The notes below the pieces were generated by a model. The model was not told the origin of the DNA and made no database searches. It worked only from the letters and a program-made list of their open reading frames with translations. From Pseudomonas sp. LFM046 (GTDB lineage: Bacteria > Pseudomonadota > Gammaproteobacteria > Pseudomonadales > Pseudomonadaceae): a stretch of 64,000 bases of DNA. The position numbers and the translations under genes are program-made. This document shows positions 1 to 9,782 of this stretch, one piece after another; within the stretch, counting starts at the first letter, position 1, and each line of letters starts with the position of its first letter. The stretch lies in contig NZ_JYKO02000001.1 of NCBI RefSeq assembly GCF_000949385.2, forward strand, positions 3,730,770-3,794,769, read 5' to 3'.

Positions 1-629
1 ATATCCTCGTCACTCACCACCATGGCGACCACATCGGCGGCGTGGTCCGCCTGAAGGAAGCCACCGGCGCCCGCGTGCTGGGCCCGGCTCAGGAAAATAT
101 CCCCGCTCGTGACCAGGCCCTGGGTGAAGGCGACCGGGTCCAGGTGTTGGGTCTGGAGTTCAAGGTGCTGGAAGTGCCCGGACACACCCTGGGGCACATC
201 GCCTACTACCACGAAGACAGCAAACGGCCCTTGGTGTTCTGTGGCGACACCCTGTTCGCCGCGGGTTGTGGCCGCCTGTTCGAAGGCACCCCGGCGCAGA
301 TGTACCGATCCCTCAGCCGCCTGGCCGCGCTACCGGCGGCCACCCTGGTGTACTGCACCCACGAGTACACCCTGAGCAACCTGCGTTTCGCCAAGGCGGT
401 GGAGCCCGCCAACGAGGCCACGTCCGCGCGCTTCGACGAGGTCACCCGTCTGCGCGAGCAGGGCGATATCAGCCTGCCTTCATCCATCGCCCTGGAACGG
501 GCCACCAACCCCTTCCTGCGCGTGACTGAAACATCCGTTAAACAAATGGCCGACGAGCGGGCCGGCCGGGAAAACCCTACACCGGCCGAGGTCTTCGCCA
601 CATTGAGGGCCTGGAAAGACCAGTTCTGA
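1..629 (+). CDS. gloB: Hydroxyacylglutathione hydrolase (glyoxalase II), 5' end missing
   Basis: The frame is open from base 3 with no start, so the gene begins before the window. About 209 residues are present against roughly 255 for the family. The visible N-terminal stretch [10 protein letters not shown] is the metallo-beta-lactamase HxHxDH metal-binding motif. Further metal ligands lie in [28 protein letters not shown] and [13 protein letters not shown], which are typical of glyoxalase II. The enzyme hydrolyses S-D-lactoylglutathione to D-lactate and glutathione in the cytoplasm, the second step of methylglyoxal detoxification. It is followed on the same strand by mltD after about 100 bases, the arrangement known in P. 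aeruginosa. Confidence 0.95.
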   Translation, partial: ILVTHHHGDHIGGVVRLKEATGARVLGPAQENIPARDQALGEGDRVQVLGLEFKVLEVPGHTLGHIAYYHEDSKRPLVFCGDTLFAAGCGRLFEGTPAQMYRSLSRLAALPAATLVYCTHEYTLSNLRFAKAVEPANEATSARFDEVTRLREQGDISLPSSIALERATNPFLRVTETSVKQMADERAGRENPTPAEVFATLRAWKDQF

Positions 630-727
630 GGCTCTGGCAAGGGGAGATCCGGCTGGCGAAAACTTGACCAGCCATAGGTCGGTTTCTAGAATCCCCGAAC
701 TTTTTCGCCGGAAAAACCACTCAGCCA

Positions 728-2323
728 ATGTTGTCTTTGCCGATCAGAACCTTCGACCTGGATGCATTGGCACGAGCCGCACGAGCGCTTGTGGTGGTCG
801 CCGCCGCCACTCTTGCCGGCTGTTCCGCCACGGGTCAGAAGGACGACGACCAGGGCCGGGACACCGACCGCGCCCTGGGCATGAACCAGCAGACCCAGTG
901 GCTGGAAGAGAATCAGGCGGAGCGCGAGCCCCAGGACATCTGGGAGCGCATGCGCAACGGTTTCAAGCTCCAGGATGAAATAGGCGTCAACCCGCGCATC
1001 GAGCGCCAGCGCCTCTGGTACGTCAGCAAGCCCTCCTTCCTGGAAAGTGCCAGCGAGCGCGGCAGCCTTTATATCCACTACGTGGTCGAGCGCCTGGAAG
1101 AGCGCGACATGCCTCTGGAACTGGCCCTGTTGCCGGTGGTGGAAAGCGCCTACAACCCGTTCGCCTACTCCCGCAGCAACGCCGTGGGCATCTGGCAGTT
1201 CATCCCCTCCACCGGCCGTCACTACAACCTGCGCCAGACCAACTGGTACGACGGGCGCCGCGATATCACCGCTTCCACCAATGCCGCCCTGAACTATCTC
1301 CAGCGCCTGCACGAGATGTTCAACGGCGACTGGCTGCTGGCGCTCGCCGCCTACAACGCCGGCGAAGGCACCGTCAGCCGCGCCATCGAGCGCAACCAGA
1401 AGCTCGGCCTGCCGACTGACTACTGGAACCTGCCGCTGCCGCAGGAAACCCAGGACTATGTGCCCAAGCTGCTGGCCCTGTCCCAGTTGGTGATGGCACC
1501 GAATGCCTATGGCGTGAACCTCAACCCCATCGCCAACGAGCCCTACTTCGAGGTGGTGGAGGTCAAGCAGCAGCGCCTGGACCTGTCCCGTGTCGCCGAA
1601 ATGGCCGACATGGACGCCGACGAGATGTACCAGCTCAACCCGGCCTTCAAGAAGCGCATCACCATGGACGGCCCCCAGCACCTGCTGGTGCCCGCCGACA
1701 AGGCCGAGCTGCTGAGTGCCAACCTCGCGCTGATGAAGCCCCAGGAACTGGTGGACTGGCAGAAGTACCAGGTGCGCAACGGCGACAGCCTCCACGGCAT
1801 CGCCAACCGCTACCACGTGACGGTCAAGACCCTGAAGGAAATCAACGGCCTTCCCGGCAACCACCTGCGCGTGGGTCAGGAACTCAGCATTCCGGTCGAA
1901 CCGGGCGTGAAGCCCGAGCAGCCGCTGTTCCAGAACGTCGCCAGCAGTAGCGCGCCGGCGCCTGCCCCAGCGCGCAGCCACAAGGTGAAGAGCGGCGACA
2001 ACCTGTGGACCGTCGCCCGCCAGTACAAGGTGGATGTGCAAGACATCAAGCGCTGGAACAAGCTCAAGGGCAACAACCTCAAGGCCGGCCAGGTGCTGAA
2101 GCTGCAAGTCCCCGCACCCCAGGTCGCCAGTGCGCCCACCGCCCGGTCCAAGGACAACGCCAAGGGTCGCGAGTCGGTGACCTACTACAAGGTCAAGCAG
2201 GGCGACTCGCTCTACCTCATCGCCAAGCGCTTCAACGTCGAGATGAAGCACCTGCAGCGCTGGAACCCCCGTAGCGTCGGCGACCTGCAGCCAGGTCAGA
2301 CGCTGACCGTCTACCTGCCCTAA
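728..2323 (+). CDS. mltD: Membrane-bound lytic murein transglycosylase D
   Basis: A 531-residue lipoprotein that cleaves the MurNAc-GlcNAc bond of peptidoglycan, anchored by its N-terminus to the envelope. Residues 20-32 form a signal peptide ending in the lipobox LAGC (Cys32). The SLT catalytic domain lies at about residues 110-230, with the catalytic Glu139 in VVESAYNP and the family motif AAYNAGEG. Three LysM peptidoglycan-binding repeats follow at about residues 343-388, 417-462 and 485-531, each beginning YxVKxGDxL or similar. The length and domain order are those of MltD. The gene ends tail to tail with the HDOD gene; their stop codons overlap by four bases. Confidence 0.96.
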   Translation: MLSLPIRTFDLDALARAARALVVVAAATLAGCSATGQKDDDQGRDTDRALGMNQQTQWLEENQAEREPQDIWERMRNGFKLQDEIGVNPRIERQRLWYVSKPSFLESASERGSLYIHYVVERLEERDMPLELALLPVVESAYNPFAYSRSNAVGIWQFIPSTGRHYNLRQTNWYDGRRDITASTNAALNYLQRLHEMFNGDWLLALAAYNAGEGTVSRAIERNQKLGLPTDYWNLPLPQETQDYVPKLLALSQLVMAPNAYGVNLNPIANEPYFEVVEVKQQRLDLSRVAEMADMDADEMYQLNPAFKKRITMDGPQHLLVPADKAELLSANLALMKPQELVDWQKYQVRNGDSLHGIANRYHVTVKTLKEINGLPGNHLRVGQELSIPVEPGVKPEQPLFQNVASSSAPAPAPARSHKVKSGDNLWTVARQYKVDVQDIKRWNKLKGNNLKAGQVLKLQVPAPQVASAPTARSKDNAKGRESVTYYKVKQGDSLYLIAKRFNVEMKHLQRWNPRSVGDLQPGQTLTVYLP

Positions 2324-3774
2324 GCCTTCTGCGCCATCGCTTCCAGACAGCGCCCAGTGGCCTGGGCGAAGCGCTGGAACGCCACGAACTGCTCATGCCG
2401 GAGTGCCCGGCCTGAGTGTCGGCAGTCGGCATAGATCACGCCGATCTCGCGCTTGCCGGCCAGCAACGGCGCGACGAAGAACATGCCCTGCCCCAGCCAC
2501 TCGCGCATCAGCCGCGTCACCAAATCGTTCAGGCTGTAGCTGGCCGGCACCCCCATCCACAGGGTTTCGCGGGTCCGCAGTACGTAACTGAACAGATTGG
2601 GCTGCTCTGGCTGGTTGGCCGGTAACACGAACTCATCGACCCACCGCCCGGTGCCTTCACCCACCGCACTGCGCACGGCAAAGCGGCTGCGCTGGTCGGC
2701 CAGCACGGCCACCATCACGCGCTCCAGACCAGCCCCCTGGTGCAGGCCCTGCAACAGGGTATCCAGCACCAGATTGATGTTGGCCTTCTTCGACGACAGC
2801 AGGCCGAGCTCTTGCAGGGCCTGCTGCATCACCAGCAGGTTCGGCTGCAGCAGGGACGCTTGGCGCTGCTCGCGTTGCTGGCGGATCTGTTCCGGGTCGG
2901 TGTGGGGAATCAGGTGGCACAACTTGCCGGCACCGAATGTCGTGGCCACCTTCACGGCCTCGTCAGCACTGGCCAGCACTTGCTGGAGCGCCTCCTCGGG
3001 GCTCACGCCGATCAGGCCCGCCAGTTGCCCCACCAGCGCCGTCATGGCGGGCGAGTCCCAACCATCCAAAGCCGCCTCGCTGATCCGCACGCCCAGGTTC
3101 ACCGCTTTCACCGCCGGGTCGCCTTGGGCCGTGCCGGCGTGAGACAGGCTCGCCAGCTCACCCAGGTTCCAGCTGCGCACCAGGCCCAGGGTCAGTTGGC
3201 GGAAGCTGGTGCCCAGCACCTCACGGACCGCCTGCTCCTCTTCCACCCCGGGCTGAGCCAGCGCCACGGCCAGCTCGTCGGCCTGGTCGCCACCGCAGCC
3301 CCAGAACGCCAATTCGCCCAGGTTGTGCAGGAGGGCCGCGATGAACACTTCTTCCTGGCTGCGCGCCAGCAGGTAGCCGGCGATGTTGCGGGCCTGCACG
3401 GCCGCGTGGAACGACCGGGCCAGCAGCTGCGGCAACTGCTCACGGGGGCCACGGGTGAGCAGGTTGTCGATCAGGCTCACCGACAGGCCGATCAGACGCA
3501 CGTTCTCGAAGCCGATCAACACGATGGCGCGGGAAATGGTGCGAATGGTTTCCTGGGACGGGTTGTAGTAGACGCTGTTGGCGACCTTCAGCACCTTGGA
3601 CGTCAGCGTGGCGTCACGCAATAGCACGTCAGCCAGCTGCTGCACGGAGGATTTGTCTTGTTGGGTCATCTGGTGCAAGTCCTGCACCACCGCCGCCAGG
3701 GCGGGCAATTCAGCCTCGTTGAGGCGGTCTATCCATGACTGCAGTCCATGGCTACGTTCACCCAAGATTGGCAC
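2320..3774 (-). CDS. HDOD-domain signalling protein
   Basis: About 484 residues. The first ~200 residues match the HDOD fold (a degenerate HD phosphohydrolase-like domain), for example LPALAAVVQDLHQM, LADVLLRDATLTSKVLKVANS and TISRAIVLIGFENVRLIGLS. The C-terminal ~170 residues look like a divergent GAF-type sensor domain. HDOD proteins are usually scaffolds in signalling rather than enzymes. The frame stays open upstream to an ATG at 3888, but that stretch (ending YPEKCSEV) looks non-coding and runs into the divergent transporter's upstream region. I prefer the GTG at 3774; a TTG four codons later, behind AGAGG, is also possible. As far as I recall, this gene is absent between mltD and the transporter genes in P. 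aeruginosa PAO1. Confidence 0.82.
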   Translation of the reverse strand: MPILGERSHGLQSWIDRLNEAELPALAAVVQDLHQMTQQDKSSVQQLADVLLRDATLTSKVLKVANSVYYNPSQETIRTISRAIVLIGFENVRLIGLSVSLIDNLLTRGPREQLPQLLARSFHAAVQARNIAGYLLARSQEEVFIAALLHNLGELAFWGCGGDQADELAVALAQPGVEEEQAVREVLGTSFRQLTLGLVRSWNLGELASLSHAGTAQGDPAVKAVNLGVRISEAALDGWDSPAMTALVGQLAGLIGVSPEEALQQVLASADEAVKVATTFGAGKLCHLIPHTDPEQIRQQREQRQASLLQPNLLVMQQALQELGLLSSKKANINLVLDTLLQGLHQGAGLERVMVAVLADQRSRFAVRSAVGEGTGRWVDEFVLPANQPEQPNLFSYVLRTRETLWMGVPASYSLNDLVTRLMREWLGQGMFFVAPLLAGKREIGVIYADCRHSGRALRHEQFVAFQRFAQATGRCLEAMAQKA

Positions 3775-4002
3775 CTCTGAGCATTTTTCCGGGTAGTGGC
3801 AAGTATGGTGGCCAGCAACGCGCAGGCTGACCCTTTTTTCTTGCCTGTACAAGCTGTTACTGTACTTGCCAGCCGTTACCGCCGACACCCACGGCGCGTA
3901 ACCCCCGACACGAAGTTTGCCGGCCAGTCACCTGTGCCTTCCCACAAGCGAGGCCAGCGCTCATATGCCCGACACGATAGCCATGGATCGGACAACCACC
4001 TG

Positions 4003-5829
4003 ATGCGTCGCCTCGCTTCCTTGCTCATCGGCCTGCTGGCTCAGCCTTGTTTCGCCAGCGTGATCGAAAGCCACGGCTATGCGCAGTTCGGCACGCTGAA
4101 ATACCCCGCAAATTTCGACCACTTCGAGTGGGTCAACCCAGAGGCCCCCAAGGGCGGCACCCTGCGGGTCATGGCCTTCGGCACGTTCGACACCCTCAAT
4201 CCGTACACCTTCAAGGGCACCAGCCCGGTCTCCACGGCCAACTTCCTGCAGTACGGGATGTCCGAACTGAACGAACCGCTGATGGTGGGCACCGGCCAAT
4301 ATGACCCATCCGGCGATGAGCCTGCCTCCAGCTACGGCCTGATCGCCAAGAGCGTTGAATACAGCGAAGACCGAAGCTGGGTAGTCTTCAACCTGCGGGA
4401 GGAAGCGCGCTTCCACGACGGCAAGCCAATCACCGCCTACGACGTCGCCTTCTCCTACCGCACCCTGGTCAGGAACGGCCACCCGCAGTACCGCACCAGC
4501 CTGCAGGAAGTGAAGCGCGTCGACATCCTCAATCGCCATCGCATCCGCTTCGTCCTCAAACGCGCCGGCAATCCCCTGCTGATCCTGCGCCTCGGCGAGT
4601 TACCGGTGCTGCCCCAGCACTACTGGAAGGACCGCGATTTCAAGGCCACCACCTTCGAGCCGCCCCTGGGCAGCGGTCCCTACCGCATCGTCCAGGTCCG
4701 TCCGGGCCGCAGCCTGGTGTTCGAACGGGTCAAGGACTGGTGGGGCAAGGACCTGCCGGTCAACAAGGGCAAGTACAACTTCGACCGGGTGGAAGTGGAG
4801 TTCTACCGGGACAGCAATGTCGCCTTCGAGGCGTTCAAGGCCGGCGAATTCGACTTTTATATCGAGCACCAGGCGAAGAACTGGGCCAATGGCTATCGTT
4901 TCCCGGCCATCGCCCGGGGTGACGTCATCCGCGCCGAGATTCCGCACCAGATTCCGACCCAGACCCAGGCGCTGTTCATGAACACCCGTCGCGCCGTGTT
5001 CCAGGACCGCAAGGTGCGGGAAGCCATGGGCCTGATGTTCGACTTCGAATGGACCAACCGCACGCTGTTCAATAATGCCTACATCCGCGCGGCCAGCTAC
5101 TACCCGAACAGCGAGTTCAGCGCCGTGGGCAAGCCCGAGGGCCACGAGTGGCTGCTGCTCTCGCCCTTTCGGAAGGAATTGCCGGAGGCCCTCTTCACCC
5201 AGCCCTTCGCCGTGCCCACTACCGAAGGCCGGGGCATCCCACGGGAAACCCTTCGCCGGGCCCTCGGTCTATTGGCTGAAGCAGGCTGGAAGCTGTCCAA
5301 TCAGCGCCTGCTCAATGAGCACGGCCAACCGCTGCGCTTCGAGATCCTGCTGGTCAACCCGAACCTTGAACGCATCCTCCAGCCTTACCGCGAGAACCTC
5401 TCCAGCATCGGCATCGACGTCAGCCTGCGCACGGTGGACCGCGCCCAGTACAAGCAGCGCCTGGACCACTTCGACTACGACATGATCCTGATGACCCTGC
5501 CGCAAACCCTGAGCCCGGGCCTGGAACAATCCCTCTATTTCCATTCCAGCCAAGTGGGCGTGAAGGGCAGCAAGAACTACGCAGGCGTCGCCAATCCGGT
5601 GGCCGACGCCATGATCGAGAAGCTCCTCGGCGCCCAGAGCCGTGACGAACAACTGGCCGCGGCCCGCGCCCTCGACCGGACACTGCTCTGGGAGCACTAC
5701 AGCATCCCCAACTGGTACATCAACTATCACCGCCTGGCGTACCGCAACCGGTTCGCCTTCGTCACCACGCCGCCCTATACGCTGGGCCTGCGAGCCTGGT
5801 GGCTGAAGCCCACGGAGAACGTCCGATGA
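4003..5829 (+). CDS. nppA1: Extracellular solute-binding protein, family 5 (NppA1/YejA-like)
   Basis: A 608-residue periplasmic binding protein for an oligopeptide-type ABC importer. The ATG at 4003 gives a clean signal peptide (MRRLASLLIGLLAQPCFA, cleavage near residue 18). The frame is open further upstream to 3796, but that extension is basic, unstructured and spoils the signal sequence. Family 5 features include WVNPEAPKGGTLRVMAFGTFDTLNPYT, RFHDGKPITAYDVAFSY (given here in two short pieces of a conserved block) and PPLGSGPYRI. It is the first of five same-strand genes matching the P. aeruginosa Npp system, which imports peptidyl-nucleoside antibiotics. It is homologous to the next gene, with which it overlaps by four bases (ATGA). 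Confidence 0.9.
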   Translation: MRRLASLLIGLLAQPCFASVIESHGYAQFGTLKYPANFDHFEWVNPEAPKGGTLRVMAFGTFDTLNPYTFKGTSPVSTANFLQYGMSELNEPLMVGTGQYDPSGDEPASSYGLIAKSVEYSEDRSWVVFNLREEARFHDGKPITAYDVAFSYRTLVRNGHPQYRTSLQEVKRVDILNRHRIRFVLKRAGNPLLILRLGELPVLPQHYWKDRDFKATTFEPPLGSGPYRIVQVRPGRSLVFERVKDWWGKDLPVNKGKYNFDRVEVEFYRDSNVAFEAFKAGEFDFYIEHQAKNWANGYRFPAIARGDVIRAEIPHQIPTQTQALFMNTRRAVFQDRKVREAMGLMFDFEWTNRTLFNNAYIRAASYYPNSEFSAVGKPEGHEWLLLSPFRKELPEALFTQPFAVPTTEGRGIPRETLRRALGLLAEAGWKLSNQRLLNEHGQPLRFEILLVNPNLERILQPYRENLSSIGIDVSLRTVDRAQYKQRLDHFDYDMILMTLPQTLSPGLEQSLYFHSSQVGVKGSKNYAGVANPVADAMIEKLLGAQSRDEQLAAARALDRTLLWEHYSIPNWYINYHRLAYRNRFAFVTTPPYTLGLRAWWLKPTENVR

Positions 5830-7673
5830 GTCATTCCCTGCGCACCCGCTGCCTGCTGGGTTGCGGCGCCCTGCTGCTGTCCCTGGCCGGCCTCGCCATG
5901 GCCGAGCCCAGGTACGCCATCACGCTCTACGACGAGCCCGCCAAGTACCCGGCGAACTTCAAACACTTCTCCTGGGTCAACCCGGACGCCCCCAAGGGCG
6001 GCACACTGCGCCTTTCCGGCGTCGGCGGATTCGACAGCCTCAACTCCTTCATCCCCAAGGGCACCGCAGCCGACCAGCTCGGCCTGATCTACGACAGCCT
6101 GACCTTCCACTCCCCCGACGAGCCCTTCACCGAGTACGGTCTGTTGGCGGAGAAGATCGAGAAAGCGCCGGACAACAGCTATGTGCGCTTCTACCTCAAC
6201 CCCAAGGCGCGCTTCCACGACGGCCAGCCGGTGACCGCAGAGGACGTGATATTCACCTTCAACGTCCTGCTCGAAAAAGGTGAACCGATGTACCGCCACT
6301 ACTACGCCGACGTCGCCAAGGTAGTGGCGGAAGACAAGCAGCGCGTGCGCTTCGACTTCAAGCAGGCCGGCAACCGCGAGCTACCGCTGATCCTTGGCCA
6401 GATCCAGGTGCTGCCCAAGCACTACTGGGAAGGCCGCGACTTCAGCAAGACCAGCCTGGAGCCGCCGCTGGGCAGCGGCCCTTACCGCATCGCCAAGGTG
6501 GATGCAGGCCGCTCGATCCGCTATGAGCGGGTCAAGGACTGGTGGGCCAAGGACCTGCCGGTCACCCGTGGCTATTACAACTTCGACGCCATCACGGTGG
6601 ACTACTACCGCGATACATCCGTCGCGCTGGAGGCCTTCAAAGCCGGCCAGTTCGACTTCAACCTGGAGTATTCCGCCAAGGATTGGGCCACCGGTTACGA
6701 AAGCCCGGCCCTGAGCGCTGGCAAATTCGTCAAGGAAGCCATCCCCAACCATAACCCTGCCGGCATGCAGGGCTTCGCCTTCAACATCCGCCGCCCTGTG
6801 TTCCAGGACCGCCGCGTACGCGAGGCGATTGCCCAGTTGTTCGACTTCGAGTGGGCCAACAAGCAGCTGTTCTTCAGCTCCTACAAGCGCACCAGCAGCT
6901 ATTTCGAGAACTCGGAAATGGCCGCTCACGAGATGCCCGACGCGGAGGAACTGAAGATCCTCGAACCCCTGCGGGGCAAGGTGCCGGCCGAGGTCTTTAC
7001 CCAGGTGTTCAAGCCGCCGGTGAGCGACGCCAGCGGCATCATTCGCGACCAGAAGCGCCGTGCGTACCAACTGCTCATGGAGGCCGGCTACAAGATCGAG
7101 AACGACAAGATGGTGGGTCCGGATGGCAAACCGCTGGCCTTCGAGATCTTGATCGCCCAAGCCAACCTGGAGCGGGTCATCCTGCCCTTCAAACGCAATC
7201 TGGCGGAACTGGGCATCGACCTGCAGATCCGCCGGGTAGACGTTTCCCAATACATCAACCGTCTGCGTTCCCGGGACTTCGACATGATCCCTGCCACCTG
7301 GGGCCAGTCCAATTCGCCGGGCAACGAGCAAATGGAATTCTGGCACTCCCGCAGTGCCGACAGCCCCGGCAGCCGAAACTTCATCGGCCTGCGTGACCCG
7401 GCTATCGACACGCTGGTGGAAGGCCTGATCCGCGCCGACTCGCGGCAGAGCCTGGTAGAACATGCCCGCGCCCTGGACCGCGTACTGCTCTGGGGTCACT
7501 ACGTGGTGCCGAACTACTATGTCGACACCTGGCGCGTCGCCTACTGGAACCACTTCCAGCGGCCGGAAAACACGGCGCTCTACGATTACGGCCTGATGAC
7601 CTGGTGGCAGAAACCGAACACGGATACCGCCAGCCAGTCCGAGCAAACCCCTTCCGAGCCGGGTGTCCAGTAA
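5826..7673 (+). CDS. nppA2: Second solute-binding protein, family 5 (NppA2/YejA-like)
   Basis: A 615-residue paralogue of the preceding protein and probably a second periplasmic receptor for the same permease. The ATG at 5826 overlaps the upstream stop (ATGA), arguing for translational coupling; an in-frame codon at 5799 lies inside the previous gene and is unlikely to be used. The signal peptide covers about residues 1-22 and ends LAGLAMA. Shared landmarks with the paralogue include YPANFKHFSWVNPDAPKGG, PPLGSGPYRI and RVKDWWAKDLPV. The permease gene starts at the next base after the stop codon. Confidence 0.91.
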   Translation: MSHSLRTRCLLGCGALLLSLAGLAMAEPRYAITLYDEPAKYPANFKHFSWVNPDAPKGGTLRLSGVGGFDSLNSFIPKGTAADQLGLIYDSLTFHSPDEPFTEYGLLAEKIEKAPDNSYVRFYLNPKARFHDGQPVTAEDVIFTFNVLLEKGEPMYRHYYADVAKVVAEDKQRVRFDFKQAGNRELPLILGQIQVLPKHYWEGRDFSKTSLEPPLGSGPYRIAKVDAGRSIRYERVKDWWAKDLPVTRGYYNFDAITVDYYRDTSVALEAFKAGQFDFNLEYSAKDWATGYESPALSAGKFVKEAIPNHNPAGMQGFAFNIRRPVFQDRRVREAIAQLFDFEWANKQLFFSSYKRTSSYFENSEMAAHEMPDAEELKILEPLRGKVPAEVFTQVFKPPVSDASGIIRDQKRRAYQLLMEAGYKIENDKMVGPDGKPLAFEILIAQANLERVILPFKRNLAELGIDLQIRRVDVSQYINRLRSRDFDMIPATWGQSNSPGNEQMEFWHSRSADSPGSRNFIGLRDPAIDTLVEGLIRADSRQSLVEHARALDRVLLWGHYVVPNYYVDTWRVAYWNHFQRPENTALYDYGLMTWWQKPNTDTASQSEQTPSEPGVQ

Positions 7674-8759
7674 ATGCTCGCCTACATACTGCGTCGACTG
7701 CTGCTGATCATTCCCACGCTGTTCGGCATCCTTCTGATCAACTTCATCATCATCCAGGCAGCCCCAGGCGGCCCGGTGGAACAGATGATCGCCAAGCTGG
7801 AAGGCTTCGATGCCGCGGCCGGCGGGGCCACCGGGCGCATCTCCGGCGGCGGCGCCGAGGTCGCCACGGCCAGTTCCAACTACCGTGGCGCCCAAGGCCT
7901 GGACCCGGAGCTGGTGGCGGAAATCGAGAAGATGTACGGCTTCGACAAACCGCCCTATGAACGCTTCTGGCTGATGGTCTCCAACTACGCGAAGCTGGAC
8001 TTCGGCAGCAGTTTCTTTCGCGACGCCAAGGTCATCGACCTGATCCTCGAGAAGCTCCCGGTCTCCATCTCCCTCGGGCTCTGGAGCACCCTGATCATGT
8101 ACCTGGTGTCCATCCCGCTGGGCATCGCCAAGGCAGTGCGCCACGGCAGCGCCTTCGACGTATGGAGCAGCACCGCGATCATCGTCGGTTACGCCATCCC
8201 GGCCTTCCTCTTCGCCATCCTGCTGATCGTGCTCTTCGCCGGCGGCAGCTACTTCGACTGGTTCCCCCTGCGAGGCCTGACCTCGAACAGCTTCGACGAG
8301 CTGAGCTTCGGCGGCAAGATCATCGACTACTTCTGGCACCTGGCCCTGCCGGTGACCGCCCTGGTGATCGGCAACTTCGCCACCCTCACCCTGCTGACCA
8401 AGAACAGCTTCCTCGACGAGATCAACAAGCAGTACGTGATCACCGCACGCGCCAAGGGCCTTTCCGACCGGCGTGTGCTCTACGGCCACGTGTTCCGCAA
8501 TGCGATGCTGATCATCATCGCCGGCTTCCCCTCCGCCTTCATCGGCATCTTCTTCACCGGCTCCCTGCTGATCGAAGCGATCTTCTCCCTCGACGGCCTG
8601 GGCCTGCTGAGCTTCGAGTCCGCCCTGAACCGCGACTATCCCGTGGTGTTCGGAACCCTCTTTATCTTCACCCTGCTGGGACTGGTGGTGAAATTGATCA
8701 GCGACCTCACCTACACCCTGGTCGATCCACGCATCGACTTCGAAGGCCGGGAGGGCTGA
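7674..8759 (+). CDS. nppB: ABC transporter permease, oligopeptide type (NppB/YejB)
   Basis: A 361-residue inner-membrane permease with about six transmembrane segments. The N-terminus ([19 protein letters not shown]) is the classic first helix of DppB/OppB-type permeases. The cytoplasmic EAA loop that contacts the ATPase is [21 protein letters not shown] periplasmic insertion between residues 35 and 90 is typical of the YejB branch. The gene starts immediately after the nppA2 stop and is followed two bases later by the second permease, so the five genes are evidently one operon. Confidence 0.94.
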   Translation: MLAYILRRLLLIIPTLFGILLINFIIIQAAPGGPVEQMIAKLEGFDAAAGGATGRISGGGAEVATASSNYRGAQGLDPELVAEIEKMYGFDKPPYERFWLMVSNYAKLDFGSSFFRDAKVIDLILEKLPVSISLGLWSTLIMYLVSIPLGIAKAVRHGSAFDVWSSTAIIVGYAIPAFLFAILLIVLFAGGSYFDWFPLRGLTSNSFDELSFGGKIIDYFWHLALPVTALVIGNFATLTLLTKNSFLDEINKQYVITARAKGLSDRRVLYGHVFRNAMLIIIAGFPSAFIGIFFTGSLLIEAIFSLDGLGLLSFESALNRDYPVVFGTLFIFTLLGLVVKLISDLTYTLVDPRIDFEGREG

Positions 8760-8761
8760 CC

Positions 8762-9781
8762 ATGACACTCTCCCCCATCAACCGGCGGCGCTTCGAGCGC
8801 TTCAAGGCCCACAAGCGCGGCTGGTGGTCGCTCTGGCTGTTCCTCATCCTCTTCGGACTGAGCCTGGGTGCCGAGCTGATCGCCAACGACAAGCCCCTGG
8901 CGGTGAGCTACGACGGGCAATGGTATTTCCCCTTCCTCAAGCGCTACCCGGAAACCACATTCGGCGGCGAATTCCCCCTGGAAGCCAACTACAAGACGCC
9001 CTATATCCGCGAGCTGATCGAGTCCAAGGGCGGTCGCATGGTCTGGGCGCCCATTCCCTTCAGCTACGACACCATCAATTTCGAGTTGAAGGTGCCCGCC
9101 CCCGCACCGCCCTCGGCCGACAACTGGCTGGGCACCGATGACCAGGGCCGCGATGTGCTGGCACGGGTGATCTACGGCTTCCGCATCTCGGTCCTGTTCG
9201 CCCTGACGCTCACCCTGCTGAGCTCGATCATCGGCGTGATCGCCGGCGCCCTGCAGGGGTTCTACGGCGGCTGGGTGGACCTGGCCGGCCAGCGCTTCCT
9301 GGAAATCTGGTCCGGCCTGCCGGTGCTTTACCTGCTGATCATCCTGGCCAGCTTCGTGCAGCCGAACTTCTGGTGGCTGCTGGGCATCATGCTGCTGTTT
9401 TCCTGGATGAGCCTGGTGGATGTGGTACGGGCGGAGTTCCTCCGTGGCCGCAATCTGGAATACGTGCGCGCCGCCCGCGCGCTGGGCATGCAGAACGGCG
9501 CCATCATGTTCCGCCACATCCTGCCCAACGCCATGGTTTCCACCATGACCTACATGCCTTTCATCCTCACCGGCGCCATCGGCACGCTCACCGCGCTGGA
9601 CTTTCTCGGCTTCGGCCTGCCGCCGGGCGCACCGTCCCTTGGCGAGCTGGTGGCCCAGGGCAAATCCAACCTGCAGGCCCCCTGGCTCGGCATCTCTGCC
9701 TTCCTGGTGCTGGCGGTCATGCTGACCCTGCTGGTGTTCATCGGCGAAGCCGCGCGCGATGCCTTCGACCCGAGGAAGTGA
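8762..9781 (+). CDS. nppC: ABC transporter permease, oligopeptide type (NppC/YejE)
   Basis: A 339-residue second permease. The ATG at 8762 is used: the frame is open far upstream, but only antisense-like translation of nppB lies there. The N-terminus (RRRFERFKAHKRGWWSLW) is typical of DppC/YejE proteins. A long periplasmic segment follows the first helix, then NWLGTDDQGRDVLARVIYG, a conserved block of the family. The EAA loop is EYVRAARALGMQNGAIMFRH. It pairs with nppB to form the transmembrane channel. Confidence 0.94.
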   Translation: MTLSPINRRRFERFKAHKRGWWSLWLFLILFGLSLGAELIANDKPLAVSYDGQWYFPFLKRYPETTFGGEFPLEANYKTPYIRELIESKGGRMVWAPIPFSYDTINFELKVPAPAPPSADNWLGTDDQGRDVLARVIYGFRISVLFALTLTLLSSIIGVIAGALQGFYGGWVDLAGQRFLEIWSGLPVLYLLIILASFVQPNFWWLLGIMLLFSWMSLVDVVRAEFLRGRNLEYVRAARALGMQNGAIMFRHILPNAMVSTMTYMPFILTGAIGTLTALDFLGFGLPPGAPSLGELVAQGKSNLQAPWLGISAFLVLAVMLTLLVFIGEAARDAFDPRK

Positions 9782-9782
9782 G

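Noticed and set aside
3796-4002. An N-terminal extension of the first importer binding protein
   Set aside because: It would place a basic, unstructured 69-residue segment before a clean signal peptide.
6381-8768. A 795-codon open frame opposite nppA2 and nppB
   Set aside because: Antisense shadow of two well-supported transporter genes.
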